Counted from the first letter of the stretch, positions 25,478-34,208 are shown. The stretch: DNA of 64,000 nucleotides from Mycobacterium sp. (GCA_023264735.1 JAHFVD010000026.1:1-64000), one strand, 5' to 3'. The notes: generated from the sequence alone by a model not told the origin. Numbers and translations are program-made.

Positions 25478-26689
25478 CTAGGCGTTCACCCGAGCCGGCA
25501 TGGTCCTCCACCCGTACATCGTCGCTGCATCATCGAAGCGCTCGGATCGAGACAGGTCGATGGTGTACTCGGGCATTCGCGCGAGGATTTCGCGCAGAAG
25601 CACATGGAACTGCAGCCGGGCGAGCTTGTCGCCGATGCAGACATGCGGGCCCTGACCGAACGCGACGTGCGGACAGCGGCCGCGATCGAGTTTGAACGTG
25701 TCCGCGTCCTCGAAGGCCTGGCGGTCGTGGTTAGCGGCCGGCAGCCAGAGCAGGATCCGCTCGCCGGCTCGAAGCTGTTGGCCGCCGAGTTCGGTGTCGA
25801 CGCGGATGTTGCGCACGAGCGATACCCCCGCGCTGATCATGCGCAAGAATTCGTCAACAGCGGCAGGGATGAGTTCTGGGTTCGCGGCCAATTGGGCGCG
25901 CAGCGCCGGAGTCTCGGAAAGTCGCAGCAGCATATTCGAGATGAGTGCGGCGGGGTTCTCGAACCCCCCCACCATCAAGGTGAAGACGAGCCACAGCAGT
26001 TCGTCGTCGGATAGCTCTTGGCCGCACAGGTAGCTGACGACATCGTCGGTCGGGTTGGCCCGGCGTTCGGCAACGAGCTCTTGGATTGTCTGCACAGCGC
26101 TACCGAAGGCCTCCATACCGGCCTCGAGCTCAGGCGTCATCACGCCGCTGGATGCCATCGGGATTACCGACAGCGCCGCCTGGATCGACGCGATGAAAGG
26201 CTTGCGCGTCTCGTCCGGAAAGCCGAGGTAGCGGACCATAACACCCGCAGGGATCACGTCGGCAATGTCATGGACTATGTCAAAGTCGCCGAGCTCGATC
26301 ACACGGTCGATCGTCGCCACGATGAACGCGTCGACCGTCGGCGCCATTGCATCCACCGTGGCTTTGTTGAACTTCGGAGTGAGGATACGGCGAAGCTCAC
26401 GGTGGTAGAGCCCGTCGGCCTCAGCAGGAATGAGGCGCGGCCCTACCACGGTTGGGATCGTCACTCCGCCGCTCCCGTCAGCGAGCTTCTCCGAGGAGTA
26501 CGTATCGGGATCGCGCAGTACCTGCTTGACGAGGGCGTGTGACGTCGCCACCCAATGCCCACCGTTCGCCTCCGTATAGAACAGCGGGTGCTCGCGCACA
26601 CGATTGAGGACCTGCTCGCGATGGTGTGAGGTCTCGAGTGCGTGATGATCGAAATCAATCAACGGCTCTGTGGGGATGGTGGTGCTCAT
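25478..26689 (-). CDS. Cytochrome P450
   Basis: 403-residue soluble bacterial P450. The heme-binding motif FGQGPHVCIG places the ligand at Cys351; the ExxR motif is in DEFLRM. The I-helix reads LMVGGFENPAALI near residue 240: the usual acid-alcohol pair (E/D-T) is E-N, so the conserved Thr is replaced by Asn. That is found in P450s with unusual oxygen handling. ATG 26689 follows GAGGAAA. It is divergent from the AveC-like gene at 26928, and both promoters carry the same operator box. No ferredoxin gene is adjacent. Confidence 0.93.
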   Translation of the reverse strand: MSTTIPTEPLIDFDHHALETSHHREQVLNRVREHPLFYTEANGGHWVATSHALVKQVLRDPDTYSSEKLADGSGGVTIPTVVGPRLIPAEADGLYHRELRRILTPKFNKATVDAMAPTVDAFIVATIDRVIELGDFDIVHDIADVIPAGVMVRYLGFPDETRKPFIASIQAALSVIPMASSGVMTPELEAGMEAFGSAVQTIQELVAERRANPTDDVVSYLCGQELSDDELLWLVFTLMVGGFENPAALISNMLLRLSETPALRAQLAANPELIPAAVDEFLRMISAGVSLVRNIRVDTELGGQQLRAGERILLWLPAANHDRQAFEDADTFKLDRGRCPHVAFGQGPHVCIGDKLARLQFHVLLREILARMPEYTIDLSRSERFDDAATMYGWRTMPARVNA

Positions 26690-26727
26690 CGGTTTCCTCA
26701 ATGCTCTCAACTCGAATTTGAACGATG

Positions 26728-26744
26728 TGCTCGAACACTATGTC
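26728..26744 (-). promoter_or_regulatory. Operator box 1 (TGCTCGAACACTATGTC), P450 side
   Basis: The 17-base sequence at this place is identical to 31990-32006 and similar, in reverse, to 26809-26825. Its core TGCTCGAACA is close to the palindrome TGNTCGANCA. It lies 39 bases upstream of the P450 start. It is probably bound by one of the TetR proteins at 30563 or 31233. Confidence 0.7.
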
Positions 26745-26808
26745 CAATGTTGCTGCCATCTCGGCATAGATGTCAACTCCCCCCTTGACACGACCACGCG
26801 ACGAGATG

Positions 26809-26825
26809 GACAGTATGTTCGAGCA
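26809..26825 (+). promoter_or_regulatory. Operator box 2 (GACAGTATGTTCGAGCA), AveC side
   Basis: Reverse-oriented version of the box at 26728, with the core TGTTCGAGCA. It is placed upstream of the AveC-like gene start at 26928. The two boxes bracket about 65 bases of divergent promoter, so one regulator could control both directions. Confidence 0.65.
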
Positions 26826-26927
26826 TAATGTTCAAGCTGATTCCCTGTAGGGCTACCGAGGTATCGGTCCACGGTCGGCCGCTGTCGCGGAATCCCCCAC
26901 CGCACTACTCAATGAAGAGAGGCAACC

Positions 26928-28073
26928 GTGACGGCACACATACCGCTTTCGCGCACGCGCACCGAGGCGGACATCGAACCCAAGAAAGTCGAGCCGGTCG
27001 TCTGGTGGGCGATCGCCGGCGCACTGGTGCTCGCCCTTATCGGGTACATCCTGTTGCGCTGGATCACCGGGCCATACTTCAAGGCGGTCGATCCTGGCCC
27101 CACCCAGATCCCCGACTGGCAGCACTACAGCCTTCTCACCATTCAGATCGGCGGCACAGTGGCCGCCATCTTCTGCCTGTGGCATTTCCTGGTGAAGCCC
27201 TGGCGGCGAGATGGCAAGCCGACCTCGGAAGGTCTGCTGGTCGCGGCATACGCCACGCTGTACATCCAGGATCCGGTTTCGCTCGGTGGCGGTTACTGGT
27301 TCACGTACAACGCCACGATGTTCAACAGGGGCTCGTGGGCGCCGTACATTCCCTTCTTCAACGCCCCTGCGGGCAAACCAGGGAACATGCTCGTCGAACC
27401 GATCTTCGGCATGGGGTCGGGATACGTCTACTTCTGGCTGATCGGCGTCGCTGTCGCCTTCTGGACGCTCAAGACCACGATGAAGCGTTTCCCCCGCTTC
27501 GGTGTTGTCGGGGGCCTCGCAGCCGCATACGTGGCGTGCGTGCTCTTCGATATCGTCATCGAGGGTTTCATCTGGATGAAGACAGGCTTCTACGCATATC
27601 CAGGCGCCCCGGGGCCGAAACTGTTCGAGGGTTCGTACATGGCGTTCCCGTTTGTCGAGGCCATCCTGATCGGCTTCCTTCTCACCCCGTATGCGTTGCT
27701 GCGCTACTACAAGGATGACAAGGGTTACACCATCGTCGAACGTGGCGTCGACAACCTGCGGGTCGGGAAGAACGTCAAGGTCTTGCTCCGATTCTTGGCC
27801 TTGGTCGCGGTCGCTCATGCCATTTACTTCTTCTGCTACAACATCTACGCGTACCACGTCGGGCTCCATCAGACGGAGTGGCCGAAGTCTGTCCAGGAGC
27901 GGTCGTATTTCCTCAACGGGGTGTGCGGCGAAGGAACCGGCCGTGCCTGCTACTCGCCCAGCATCCCTAACCCGCGGCCGGACTCCGCATACGTTGGCTC
28001 CGACGGCCAGCTTGTAGTGCCAAACGGCGCGCAGCTGCCGGAGAGCTTCCCGGTGCTGACCGGCAAGCACTGA
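26928..28073 (+). CDS. AveC-like membrane protein, copy 2
   Basis: 381 residues, GTG start at 26928 after AGAGAGG. Motif 1: AYATLYIQDPVSLGGGYWFTYN; motif 2: CVLFDIVIEGFIWMKTGFYAY, followed by YMAFPFVEAILIG. FNRGSWAPYIPFFNAPAG is the loop that the other AveC-type copies share (NRGVWVRFLPF, NAGSWLAFFPL). The C-terminal region contains a periplasm-like segment with several Cys (GVCGEGTGRACYS). Divergent from the P450, first gene of a run with the NorD-like and NorQ-like genes. Confidence 0.78.
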   Translation: MTAHIPLSRTRTEADIEPKKVEPVVWWAIAGALVLALIGYILLRWITGPYFKAVDPGPTQIPDWQHYSLLTIQIGGTVAAIFCLWHFLVKPWRRDGKPTSEGLLVAAYATLYIQDPVSLGGGYWFTYNATMFNRGSWAPYIPFFNAPAGKPGNMLVEPIFGMGSGYVYFWLIGVAVAFWTLKTTMKRFPRFGVVGGLAAAYVACVLFDIVIEGFIWMKTGFYAYPGAPGPKLFEGSYMAFPFVEAILIGFLLTPYALLRYYKDDKGYTIVERGVDNLRVGKNVKVLLRFLALVAVAHAIYFFCYNIYAYHVGLHQTEWPKSVQERSYFLNGVCGEGTGRACYSPSIPNPRPDSAYVGSDGQLVVPNGAQLPESFPVLTGKH

Positions 28074-28074
28074 G

Positions 28075-29736
28075 GTGCACGATGCGTGCGCGCTGCTCGC
28101 GTCCGCGTTAGCGCGTCGACATCTCAGGGTCGTGTACCGGCCGGACCAGGTCGCGTCCACCGACGGTGAGACACTCTGGCTGGCCGAGTTCGAGCCGCCG
28201 CTGATCCCCTTGGTTGCTCAAGCTGGGCTCGTGGCGGCGGGGAGCCTGCACCCGCGCGTGATGGCTCGGCTGGTCGGGCGGCGCTCGGCCTGCGCGCGGT
28301 ATGCCGTGTTCGAGGCCAGCCGACTTCCTCTGCTACTGGGCGACGTGCTGCCGCCTGAGGCAGAGGACGCGTTCCGAAAGCTAGGGGTCGCACCGATTCC
28401 CGTCTCGGCAGACGAGTCGCTCATGCGGGCACTCGGCAAGGAGCCCCTCGCTCCAGCACCCGAAATTGTCGGAGTCATCCGTCCCTCAGCTGTGTTGCGC
28501 GCGCGAGCCACCGGCGGAGCCGAGGAGACTTCTTCAGACGCTCGCCTGGACCGGTTACGCGATGTCACCAACGAGTGGGCGGAAGCCGATGACGAGGAAT
28601 CGGCCCCGGTCCGTGACATGCTCACATCGGCTTTCGGCAAGAGCCCCCTTTCACGACTGATGCGTGACCTGCTTGGCAGCGAGATGTCTTCGCGCTCGGT
28701 GCATTCGGACGGCGGAGAGCTTGCTGCCGGGGCGGCGGTGCGAGTCCGCGAAATGGGCGGTCGGGGTCGGGTGACCACACACTCGCCACAGCTTGGCGCA
28801 GCGGACGGTGACGCCTCGGCCGGAACCGAGCACGACGAGTGGGACGAGGGGCGTCAGCGGTATCGGCCCCGTCACTGCACGGTCCACCACCTCGCGCCCG
28901 CGCCTTCACCCGCATCGCAGGTGTCGCCGCTGGCCGACGACCCGCAATTACGTCGCGCGGTTGCCCGCATCGGGCTCGCCCTCGAGCGTCACGGTCGCCT
29001 CGATGACGGGGATGCCCTCGACCTGCGAGCCTTGGTGGAGTTCTCGGTAGGGCGCGCTGCGGGGGTACAGCAGGATGCTCGGGTCTACGAAACGCGGCGG
29101 CCCACGGCTCACGACCTCGGGGTGGTCGTGGTCCTCGACGCATCGGGTTCCACCAATGACGCACGGGGTGCCGGCGGCGCGATCTGGGACGAGCAGCGCA
29201 ACCTCGCGGCCAGCCTCGCCGATGCGCTTGAACAAGCCGGCGACCGGGTCGCCGTCTACGCGTTTCGCTCCCATGGGCGGCGAGATGTTCGGTTCCTTCA
29301 TGTCAAGCATTTCGACGACCGCTTCGACCACGCCGCCCGTAGTCGGTTGGCCGCCCTCGAGCCGTCGGGTTACACGCGACTGGGCGCGCCGATCCGCCAT
29401 GGCGCACTACTCGCGCGCGAGATGTCCGGCACGAGCCGGCAACTGCTGGTCCTCGTCTCAGACGGTCTTCCATACGAGGACGATTACCAGGGTGTCTACG
29501 CCGAGGCCGATGTCCGTCATGCACTAGATGAGACCGTCGCGAGCGGCGTCGGTTGTGTCTGTCTGAGCGTCGGCTCGGCCCAGAGTATCGAGGCGCTCGA
29601 CCGTATTTGGGGAAGTTTCAACCACCTGCATATGGACCAATCGCGCGACCTCGCCACGCGCTGCGAACCTCTGATCCGCGCTGCTCTTCGGAGCGCGTTG
29701 GACGCATCGCACGGCCAACGTCAGACCGTGGCCTGA
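28075..29736 (+). CDS. VWA-domain protein, NorD/CbbO-like
   Basis: 553 residues. A variable helical N-terminal half precedes a von Willebrand A domain from about residue 345. Its metal-ion-dependent adhesion site is complete: VVLDASGSTND (DxSxS), with later TRLGAPIRHG and LVSDGLPYEDDY. In NorD and CbbO the VWA protein works with a MoxR-type AAA+ ATPase to mature or reactivate a metalloenzyme. The ATPase gene follows at 29765. GTG start one base after the AveC-like stop. Its client is not obvious; the P450 next door is the nearest metalloenzyme. Confidence 0.88.
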   Translation: MHDACALLASALARRHLRVVYRPDQVASTDGETLWLAEFEPPLIPLVAQAGLVAAGSLHPRVMARLVGRRSACARYAVFEASRLPLLLGDVLPPEAEDAFRKLGVAPIPVSADESLMRALGKEPLAPAPEIVGVIRPSAVLRARATGGAEETSSDARLDRLRDVTNEWAEADDEESAPVRDMLTSAFGKSPLSRLMRDLLGSEMSSRSVHSDGGELAAGAAVRVREMGGRGRVTTHSPQLGAADGDASAGTEHDEWDEGRQRYRPRHCTVHHLAPAPSPASQVSPLADDPQLRRAVARIGLALERHGRLDDGDALDLRALVEFSVGRAAGVQQDARVYETRRPTAHDLGVVVVLDASGSTNDARGAGGAIWDEQRNLAASLADALEQAGDRVAVYAFRSHGRRDVRFLHVKHFDDRFDHAARSRLAALEPSGYTRLGAPIRHGALLAREMSGTSRQLLVLVSDGLPYEDDYQGVYAEADVRHALDETVASGVGCVCLSVGSAQSIEALDRIWGSFNHLHMDQSRDLATRCEPLIRAALRSALDASHGQRQTVA

Positions 29737-29764
29737 GCGCCACCGAATCGAGGACAAACCATTG

Positions 29765-30595
29765 ATGAGCACGCACACCACCAACGTTGCCGCCTACCTG
29801 CCCGCAGGCAGCGAGGTGGACATCTTCCGCACCGCGTTCGAGCAACGCCTGGCTGTCCTGCTGAAAGGCCCAACCGGCTGCGGCAAGACCAGGCTCGTCG
29901 AGCACATGGCCGAACAGCTGGGCGTGCCCCTCTACACGGTGTCCTGCCACGAGGACATCACATCTGCCGATCTGATCGGGAAACACGTGCTCGTCGGCGG
30001 GGAGACCGTGTGGATCGACGGTCCGCTCACGAGCGCGGTGCGCGAAGGTGGGATCTGCTACCTCGATGAGATCGTTGAGGCACGGCAAGACGCAACCGTC
30101 GCCATTCATTCTCTGACAGATCACCGCCGCCAGCTGTTCATTGAACGGCTCGGCGGGGTGAAACTCTCAGCGCCAGATACTTTTTGCCTCGTGGTCTCCT
30201 ACAACCCCGGGTATCAGAGCGTGCTGAAGGATCTGAAAACCTCGACCCGCCAGCGGATGGTCTCCATCACGCTGGACTACCCCACTGCGGAGATCGAGCG
30301 CCAGATCATCAGCATCGAAGGGGGCGTGCCACCAGCGACCGCCGACGCGTTAGTGCGTCTTGGTCAAGCAATCCGGCGGGTTGACGAAGCAGGACTTCGC
30401 GAGGTGCCATCGACGCGGCTGCTCGTGGACGCGGCCAAGCTCATCGCCGGTGGACTGAAGTCACAGGTTGCCGTCCGAGCCGCGATCATCGACACACTGA
30501 CCGACGATCTTGCGCTCGCGGGTGCACTTGAACGTGTCGCTGACGTGTACCTGCCCGGCTCACTACGACGTGGCATCCAGCCCGGCAGCGATTGA
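29765..30595 (+). CDS. MoxR-family AAA+ ATPase, NorQ/CbbQ-like
   Basis: 276 residues. Walker A GPTGCGKT is at about residues 35-42; Walker B is GGICYLDEIVEAR near residue 98; the sensor region VVSYNPGYQSVLKDLKTSTRQRM is typical of the NorQ/NirQ/CbbQ group. It hydrolyses ATP to remodel a client together with a VWA partner. ATG 29765 is preferred to the TTG one codon upstream. The last 33 bases overlap the convergent TetR gene, so the two 3' ends are interlocked. Confidence 0.92.
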   Translation: MSTHTTNVAAYLPAGSEVDIFRTAFEQRLAVLLKGPTGCGKTRLVEHMAEQLGVPLYTVSCHEDITSADLIGKHVLVGGETVWIDGPLTSAVREGGICYLDEIVEARQDATVAIHSLTDHRRQLFIERLGGVKLSAPDTFCLVVSYNPGYQSVLKDLKTSTRQRMVSITLDYPTAEIERQIISIEGGVPPATADALVRLGQAIRRVDEAGLREVPSTRLLVDAAKLIAGGLKSQVAVRAAIIDTLTDDLALAGALERVADVYLPGSLRRGIQPGSD

Positions 30596-31231
30596 GCGAA
30601 TGTCGGTGGAGGATGCGTAGAGCGCATACCACACCACCTGGCAGAAAGCGTCGACGTGGCGCTCGATTTCGCGATCGGACGCCCCCTTGAGGATCTGGGA
30701 TTGCGCGCGTTCTGCCATCCATGTCAGCCAAGCTGCGGTCGGCTCGGCAAGGAGTTCGGGGTCGATCCAGCCCTGTCGCTGGCCGCGTTGGATGTGGCGG
30801 GTTAGCGCGGCCACGTGGTGGTCGGTTATCCGGCTGAGGTGGTCATGGACACGATCGTCGTAGACCGCGGCGTCGAATAGAGCAGCCACCATTCGCGCGC
30901 GGGGTTGGTGGGCGTAAACCATCTGGCTCAGTGCCTGATGGAGCTCCTCAAAGGTTGGGTCAGGCCCGAGGTCTGTCCACGCGGCCGATGCTGTGTCCAT
31001 GTCGTCGCGCACGTCGTCGAGCCAGGCGCACAGGAACTCGCCCTTGTCACGGAAGTGGGCATAGAAGCGAGACCTGCTAATCCCCGCCCGCTTGGCGAGC
31101 TCTCCGACGCTGAGCTGATGCAGCGTCGCGCCTTCGAGGAGGGCTTGCTGCAAACCGTGGAGGATGGCGTCATACGCCTCTTGGCGGCGAATCTCTTTCG
31201 TGCTCTGCGTCCGACGAGTAACCGAGCGCAT
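30563..31231 (-). CDS. TetR-family regulator
   Basis: 222 residues. The DNA-binding part reads LHQLSVGELAKRAGISRSRFYAHFRDKGEFLCAW. The ligand domain ends with WLTWMAERAQSQILKG and CQVVWYALYA. It follows the TetR gene at 31233 by one base, so the two regulators form an operon. They are clear paralogues of each other and of the regulator at 22336. Likely targets are the shared boxes at 26728, 26809 and 31990. Confidence 0.87.
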   Translation of the reverse strand: MRSVTRRTQSTKEIRRQEAYDAILHGLQQALLEGATLHQLSVGELAKRAGISRSRFYAHFRDKGEFLCAWLDDVRDDMDTASAAWTDLGPDPTFEELHQALSQMVYAHQPRARMVAALFDAAVYDDRVHDHLSRITDHHVAALTRHIQRGQRQGWIDPELLAEPTAAWLTWMAERAQSQILKGASDREIERHVDAFCQVVWYALYASSTDIRSIAAGLDATS

Positions 31232-31232
31232 G

Positions 31233-31871
31233 TCACCGCCCCTGTGCGTAAAGAGCTCGCCAGATGATGTCTGTCGCCGCTGTTGTCAGGTTTTCGCGCT
31301 CTTCGACATCTGCATTAGCGACCAGTTGGTAGAGGCCACGCTCGATCATCCACGTGATCCACTCCGATACCGGTTCGACGTCGATGTCGTTGCGTGCGTC
31401 ACCACTCTCCTGGCTGCGTCGGATGTAAGCGGCCACGTGGTGGGCCGCTTCGCGCATGAGCAGCGCGAACTGCTCAGCCACCGCGACGTCGTACGAAGAA
31501 GCCTCAACGATGGCGGCGATGAGCTTGTTGTGCGGCAAGTAGGCCCTGACCACCTCATCGAGTCCCTCTCGGAGCTGAGGTTTCGAGGCACTAGCCGGGA
31601 GCTCCCACCAGCCCCTCGCAGACTCAAACAGATCCGCAAGAACCTCTGACGCGAGAAGCTGCAGGAGATCTCCCTTGTCGGAGAAATGAACGTAGAACCC
31701 CGAGCGCGAGACGCCAGCCTTTTGCACAAGTCGTTCAACGCTGATCTCGATGAACGACTCCTCTTCGAGCAACTCCTCGAGGGCCGGTAACAGCCGGCGG
31801 CCAAGCGCCGCCCGTCGTTCGGTGACAGCGCTTTCGCCGGTCGTCGCAGCGGTACTCACCGGCCCGAGCAT
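31233..31871 (-). CDS. TetR-family regulator
   Basis: 212 residues from the ATG at 31871; a GTG four codons later is possible. DNA-binding helix-turn-helix: FIEISVERLVQKAGVSRSGFYVHFSDKGDLLQLL. The ligand domain ends with WITWMIERGLYQLV and IIWRALYAQGR. First gene of a two-regulator operon with 30563. It is divergent from the AttH-like gene, with the operator box at 31990 between them, 118 bases from its start. Self-regulation by this box is likely. Confidence 0.87.
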   Translation of the reverse strand: MLGPVSTAATTGESAVTERRAALGRRLLPALEELLEEESFIEISVERLVQKAGVSRSGFYVHFSDKGDLLQLLASEVLADLFESARGWWELPASASKPQLREGLDEVVRAYLPHNKLIAAIVEASSYDVAVAEQFALLMREAAHHVAAYIRRSQESGDARNDIDVEPVSEWITWMIERGLYQLVANADVEERENLTTAATDIIWRALYAQGR

Positions 31872-31989
31872 ATGCGATCCAGCCTGAACAGTGGGTGCTG
31901 AGGAATAGCAGCGATAACACAACCTGTGGTCCGGAAGCCAAGCGCGGAGATGCGTTGCTCGCCTCGTCGGCGACTTGACATGGACGTAA

Positions 31990-32006
31990 TGCTCGAACAC
32001 TATGTC
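31990..32006 (-). promoter_or_regulatory. Operator box 3 (TGCTCGAACACTATGTC)
   Basis: Identical in 17 bases to 26728-26744. It lies between the TetR pair (minus) and the AttH-like gene (plus). It puts the P450, the AveC/NorD/NorQ run and the AttH/kinase/membrane run into one regulon. Confidence 0.72.
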
Positions 32007-32052
32007 TATACCGTGAAACCAGCGCCGGTTTCAGTTATCAAGGAGGACGAGC

Positions 32053-32112
32053 ATGACCGCTCGCATACGGTGTGGGCGTCCGCTTTTCCCGCGTTTCGGG
32101 GCAAGTCGGTGA
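32053..32112 (+). CDS. Possible 19-residue leader peptide
   Basis: An ideal ribosome site AAGGAGG (32039-32045) precedes an ATG at 32053 that reads MTARIRCGRPLFPRFGASR and stops at TGA 32110-32112. This stop overlaps a GTG (32109) that starts the AttH-like protein in another frame (GTGA). It could be a coupled leader peptide. The alternative is a frameshift that has separated a good start site from its gene. Confidence 0.4.
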   Translation: MTARIRCGRPLFPRFGASR

Positions 32113-33116
32113 TCGGAGCGGCTGGCGGGGCGCCGGCATGGCTCACCGCTGACGATGAACTCCCCCACGCTTGCGAACCGCACAGCCCGCCCACCTGGTC
32201 TGAGAACTACCTCTCCTACGTGTGGTCACCGGGAAACGAGGTCGGCATCTACGTCCATCTCGCCCGCCGCACGTCACCGTTCGAGATCTGGGACGAGGTC
32301 GTGAACATCGCACTCCCAGGCGATCGGTTCGTGACCGCGAAATCGTTCGGCCAGGGCGCCGCGGACGGCGTCGGAGTTGCGGCCGTGCGGATGACTTGCG
32401 AAGCGCCGTACCAGCGTTGGACGAAACGCTTTGTCGGTGCGGGTCGTGTGATGGACGGCGACACGTATCGCGCGGGTCCGGTCACTGACGGATTGCACAC
32501 CCCGATGCGTTGGGAACTGTCCTTTACAGCGACGAGCCCACCCTTCGACTTCGGCACGCAGCATCTGGATCAGCCGTGGGGTCACGGCCACTACGAGCAG
32601 CACGGTGTGCTCGAAGGCTGGCTCGAAATCGGTGATGAACAGTTCGAGATCGCGGGCACGGGTCTGCGCGACCACTCGTGGGGGGCTAGGGACTATCACG
32701 AGATCGGCACGACGACTTGGCTCCACGCGCAGTTCCCTACGAGTGGTCGGGCACTTATGGCAGTTCTGGTGACTGGGCGACCCCCGCGGCCACCATTCAG
32801 CGTCGCGACGATCACCGACAGGGCATCGGTGCACCATCTCCAAGTCGATGCCCTGCCGCAGGCGACCACGCTCGACGAGACCAGCTCAGCGTTTCGGTTC
32901 ACGCTGCGAGACGGGCTCGATATTGAGGCGGAAATCTCGGTCGAGGTAATACGACCACTTCGCGCGGCATGTGCAGGTTCTGCCGAGCTGGTACTTGGCA
33001 CACATACCGCGGGAGCCGTCAACCACCACTACATCGATGCTTTCAGCCGTTTCACGTGGGACGGCGAGATCGGCTATGGCCTCACCGAACGCACCGTCGA
33101 CCTCGAATCCCGTTGA
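32109..33116 (+). CDS. AttH/CrtC-like protein, copy 1 (DUF7064/7065-type)
   Basis: 335 residues from the GTG at 32109; a GTG at 32070 is also possible. The open frame reaches back to 31926, but that would include the operator. Visible marks: DDELPHACEPHSPPTWSENYLSYVW near the N terminus, LDQPWGHGHYEQHGVLEGWLEIGDEQFEI and the conserved GTGLRDHSWGARDYHE. This pattern is that of AttH/hydroxyneurosporene-synthase-like (CrtC-like) lipocalin-fold proteins, some of which hydrate isoprenoid double bonds. The copy at 39567 has YDVDCFAPRDRSWRQVRV at the same place. No signal peptide. Followed by a kinase gene 24 bases on, as the other copy is. Confidence 0.7.
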   Translation: MIGAAGGAPAWLTADDELPHACEPHSPPTWSENYLSYVWSPGNEVGIYVHLARRTSPFEIWDEVVNIALPGDRFVTAKSFGQGAADGVGVAAVRMTCEAPYQRWTKRFVGAGRVMDGDTYRAGPVTDGLHTPMRWELSFTATSPPFDFGTQHLDQPWGHGHYEQHGVLEGWLEIGDEQFEIAGTGLRDHSWGARDYHEIGTTTWLHAQFPTSGRALMAVLVTGRPPRPPFSVATITDRASVHHLQVDALPQATTLDETSSAFRFTLRDGLDIEAEISVEVIRPLRAACAGSAELVLGTHTAGAVNHHYIDAFSRFTWDGEIGYGLTERTVDLESR

Positions 33117-33140
33117 ACCAGAACCACAGAAGGAGATCCC

Positions 33141-34205
33141 GTGCTAACGCAACAGATCGTCACCTCCGCCGAGGAGCTAACCCCTGCGTGGCTTAGCCAG
33201 GTCCTCGGTGTCAAGGTGACCCACGTCGATATCGAGCCGATCGGCGGCGGGCTGATGGCACGGGCGACGCGTGCGACGCTCGAGTACGACGGCGGCGAGG
33301 TCGGCCCCGCATCCGTAGTCGTCAAGTATCCGACCGATGATCAAGGAAGCCTGGGCCTCGCACTTGCCATGGGCATGTACGAACTCGAGGTCTGCTTCTA
33401 CCGCGACGTTGCGCCCCTACTCATCAACATGAGTATCCCGCGGTGCTACCTGGCTATGCGCGACGACGCGACCGGCATGTTCACCCTCGTACTCGAGGAT
33501 CTCCGCGGATCACGTCCCGGCGATGTACTCACCTCGTGCTCGACCGACGAATGCTCCGCGGTCCTGGCCGAGCTCGTCGCGTTCCAAGCGCCGCTGTGGA
33601 ACGCACCAACGACTGCCGCGATGAGCTGGCTCGCCGATCCGAGACGCACCCTCGGTGTCTTCGACGCACTCCCGGCAGGCCTCGAGCCCTTCATCGAGCG
33701 ATTCGGCCACGGGTTGGACCCGGAACACGTCGATCTCTTCCAACGCCTGCTACCGAGGGCTGGGGAATGGGTCCGCAGTTGGGCGCCACCAACAGTCGTG
33801 CAGCACGGCGACTTTCGCAGCGACAACATCATGTTCGGGAACACGCCCGGCGCCGCGCCGGTCACCGTTATCGACTTCCAGACCATTCGTCTTGGCCCGC
33901 CCGGTCTCGATGCGGCGTACTTTCTCGGTTCGTCGATTCCGACCAAGGAACGACGCCTTGTCGAGGCGGATCTGGTCTGGGAATACCACGAGCGTCTTGT
34001 CGCGGCCGGCGTGGAAGGCTTTGATTTCGACGCGTGCTGGCAGTCATATCGCGAAGGAGCGCTCTACGGAGTGTTCCTCTTCGTGGGAATGGCGAGTCAA
34101 GTCGAGTCGACCGAACGGGGCGACCTCGTAATCACCGACCAGATCCGACGATACGCGGACATGGCCATCGACCTCGACGCGGCGTCCGCCGCCGGCCTCT
34201 CCTGA
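33141..34205 (+). CDS. APH/ecdysteroid-kinase-like phosphotransferase
   Basis: 354 residues, GTG at 33141 after AAGGAG. Kinase-fold marks: ASVVVKYPTDD (ATP lysine), FTLVLEDL hinge, the catalytic loop VVQHGDFRSDNIMF (HGDxxxxN) and VIDFQ in the place of DFG. This group phosphorylates small hydroxylated molecules, or in actinobacteria has unknown substrates. Paired with an AttH-like protein here and again at 38444/39567, so phosphorylation of a hydroxylated lipophilic intermediate is a reasonable inference. Confidence 0.85.
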   Translation: MLTQQIVTSAEELTPAWLSQVLGVKVTHVDIEPIGGGLMARATRATLEYDGGEVGPASVVVKYPTDDQGSLGLALAMGMYELEVCFYRDVAPLLINMSIPRCYLAMRDDATGMFTLVLEDLRGSRPGDVLTSCSTDECSAVLAELVAFQAPLWNAPTTAAMSWLADPRRTLGVFDALPAGLEPFIERFGHGLDPEHVDLFQRLLPRAGEWVRSWAPPTVVQHGDFRSDNIMFGNTPGAAPVTVIDFQTIRLGPPGLDAAYFLGSSIPTKERRLVEADLVWEYHERLVAAGVEGFDFDACWQSYREGALYGVFLFVGMASQVESTERGDLVITDQIRRYADMAIDLDAASAAGLS

Positions 34206-34208
34206 GCC

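Noticed and set aside
33141..34205. Aminoglycoside resistance gene
   Set aside because: The fold is APH-like, but the context is the AttH/AveC cluster and the DFG is DFQ; a metabolite kinase is more likely.
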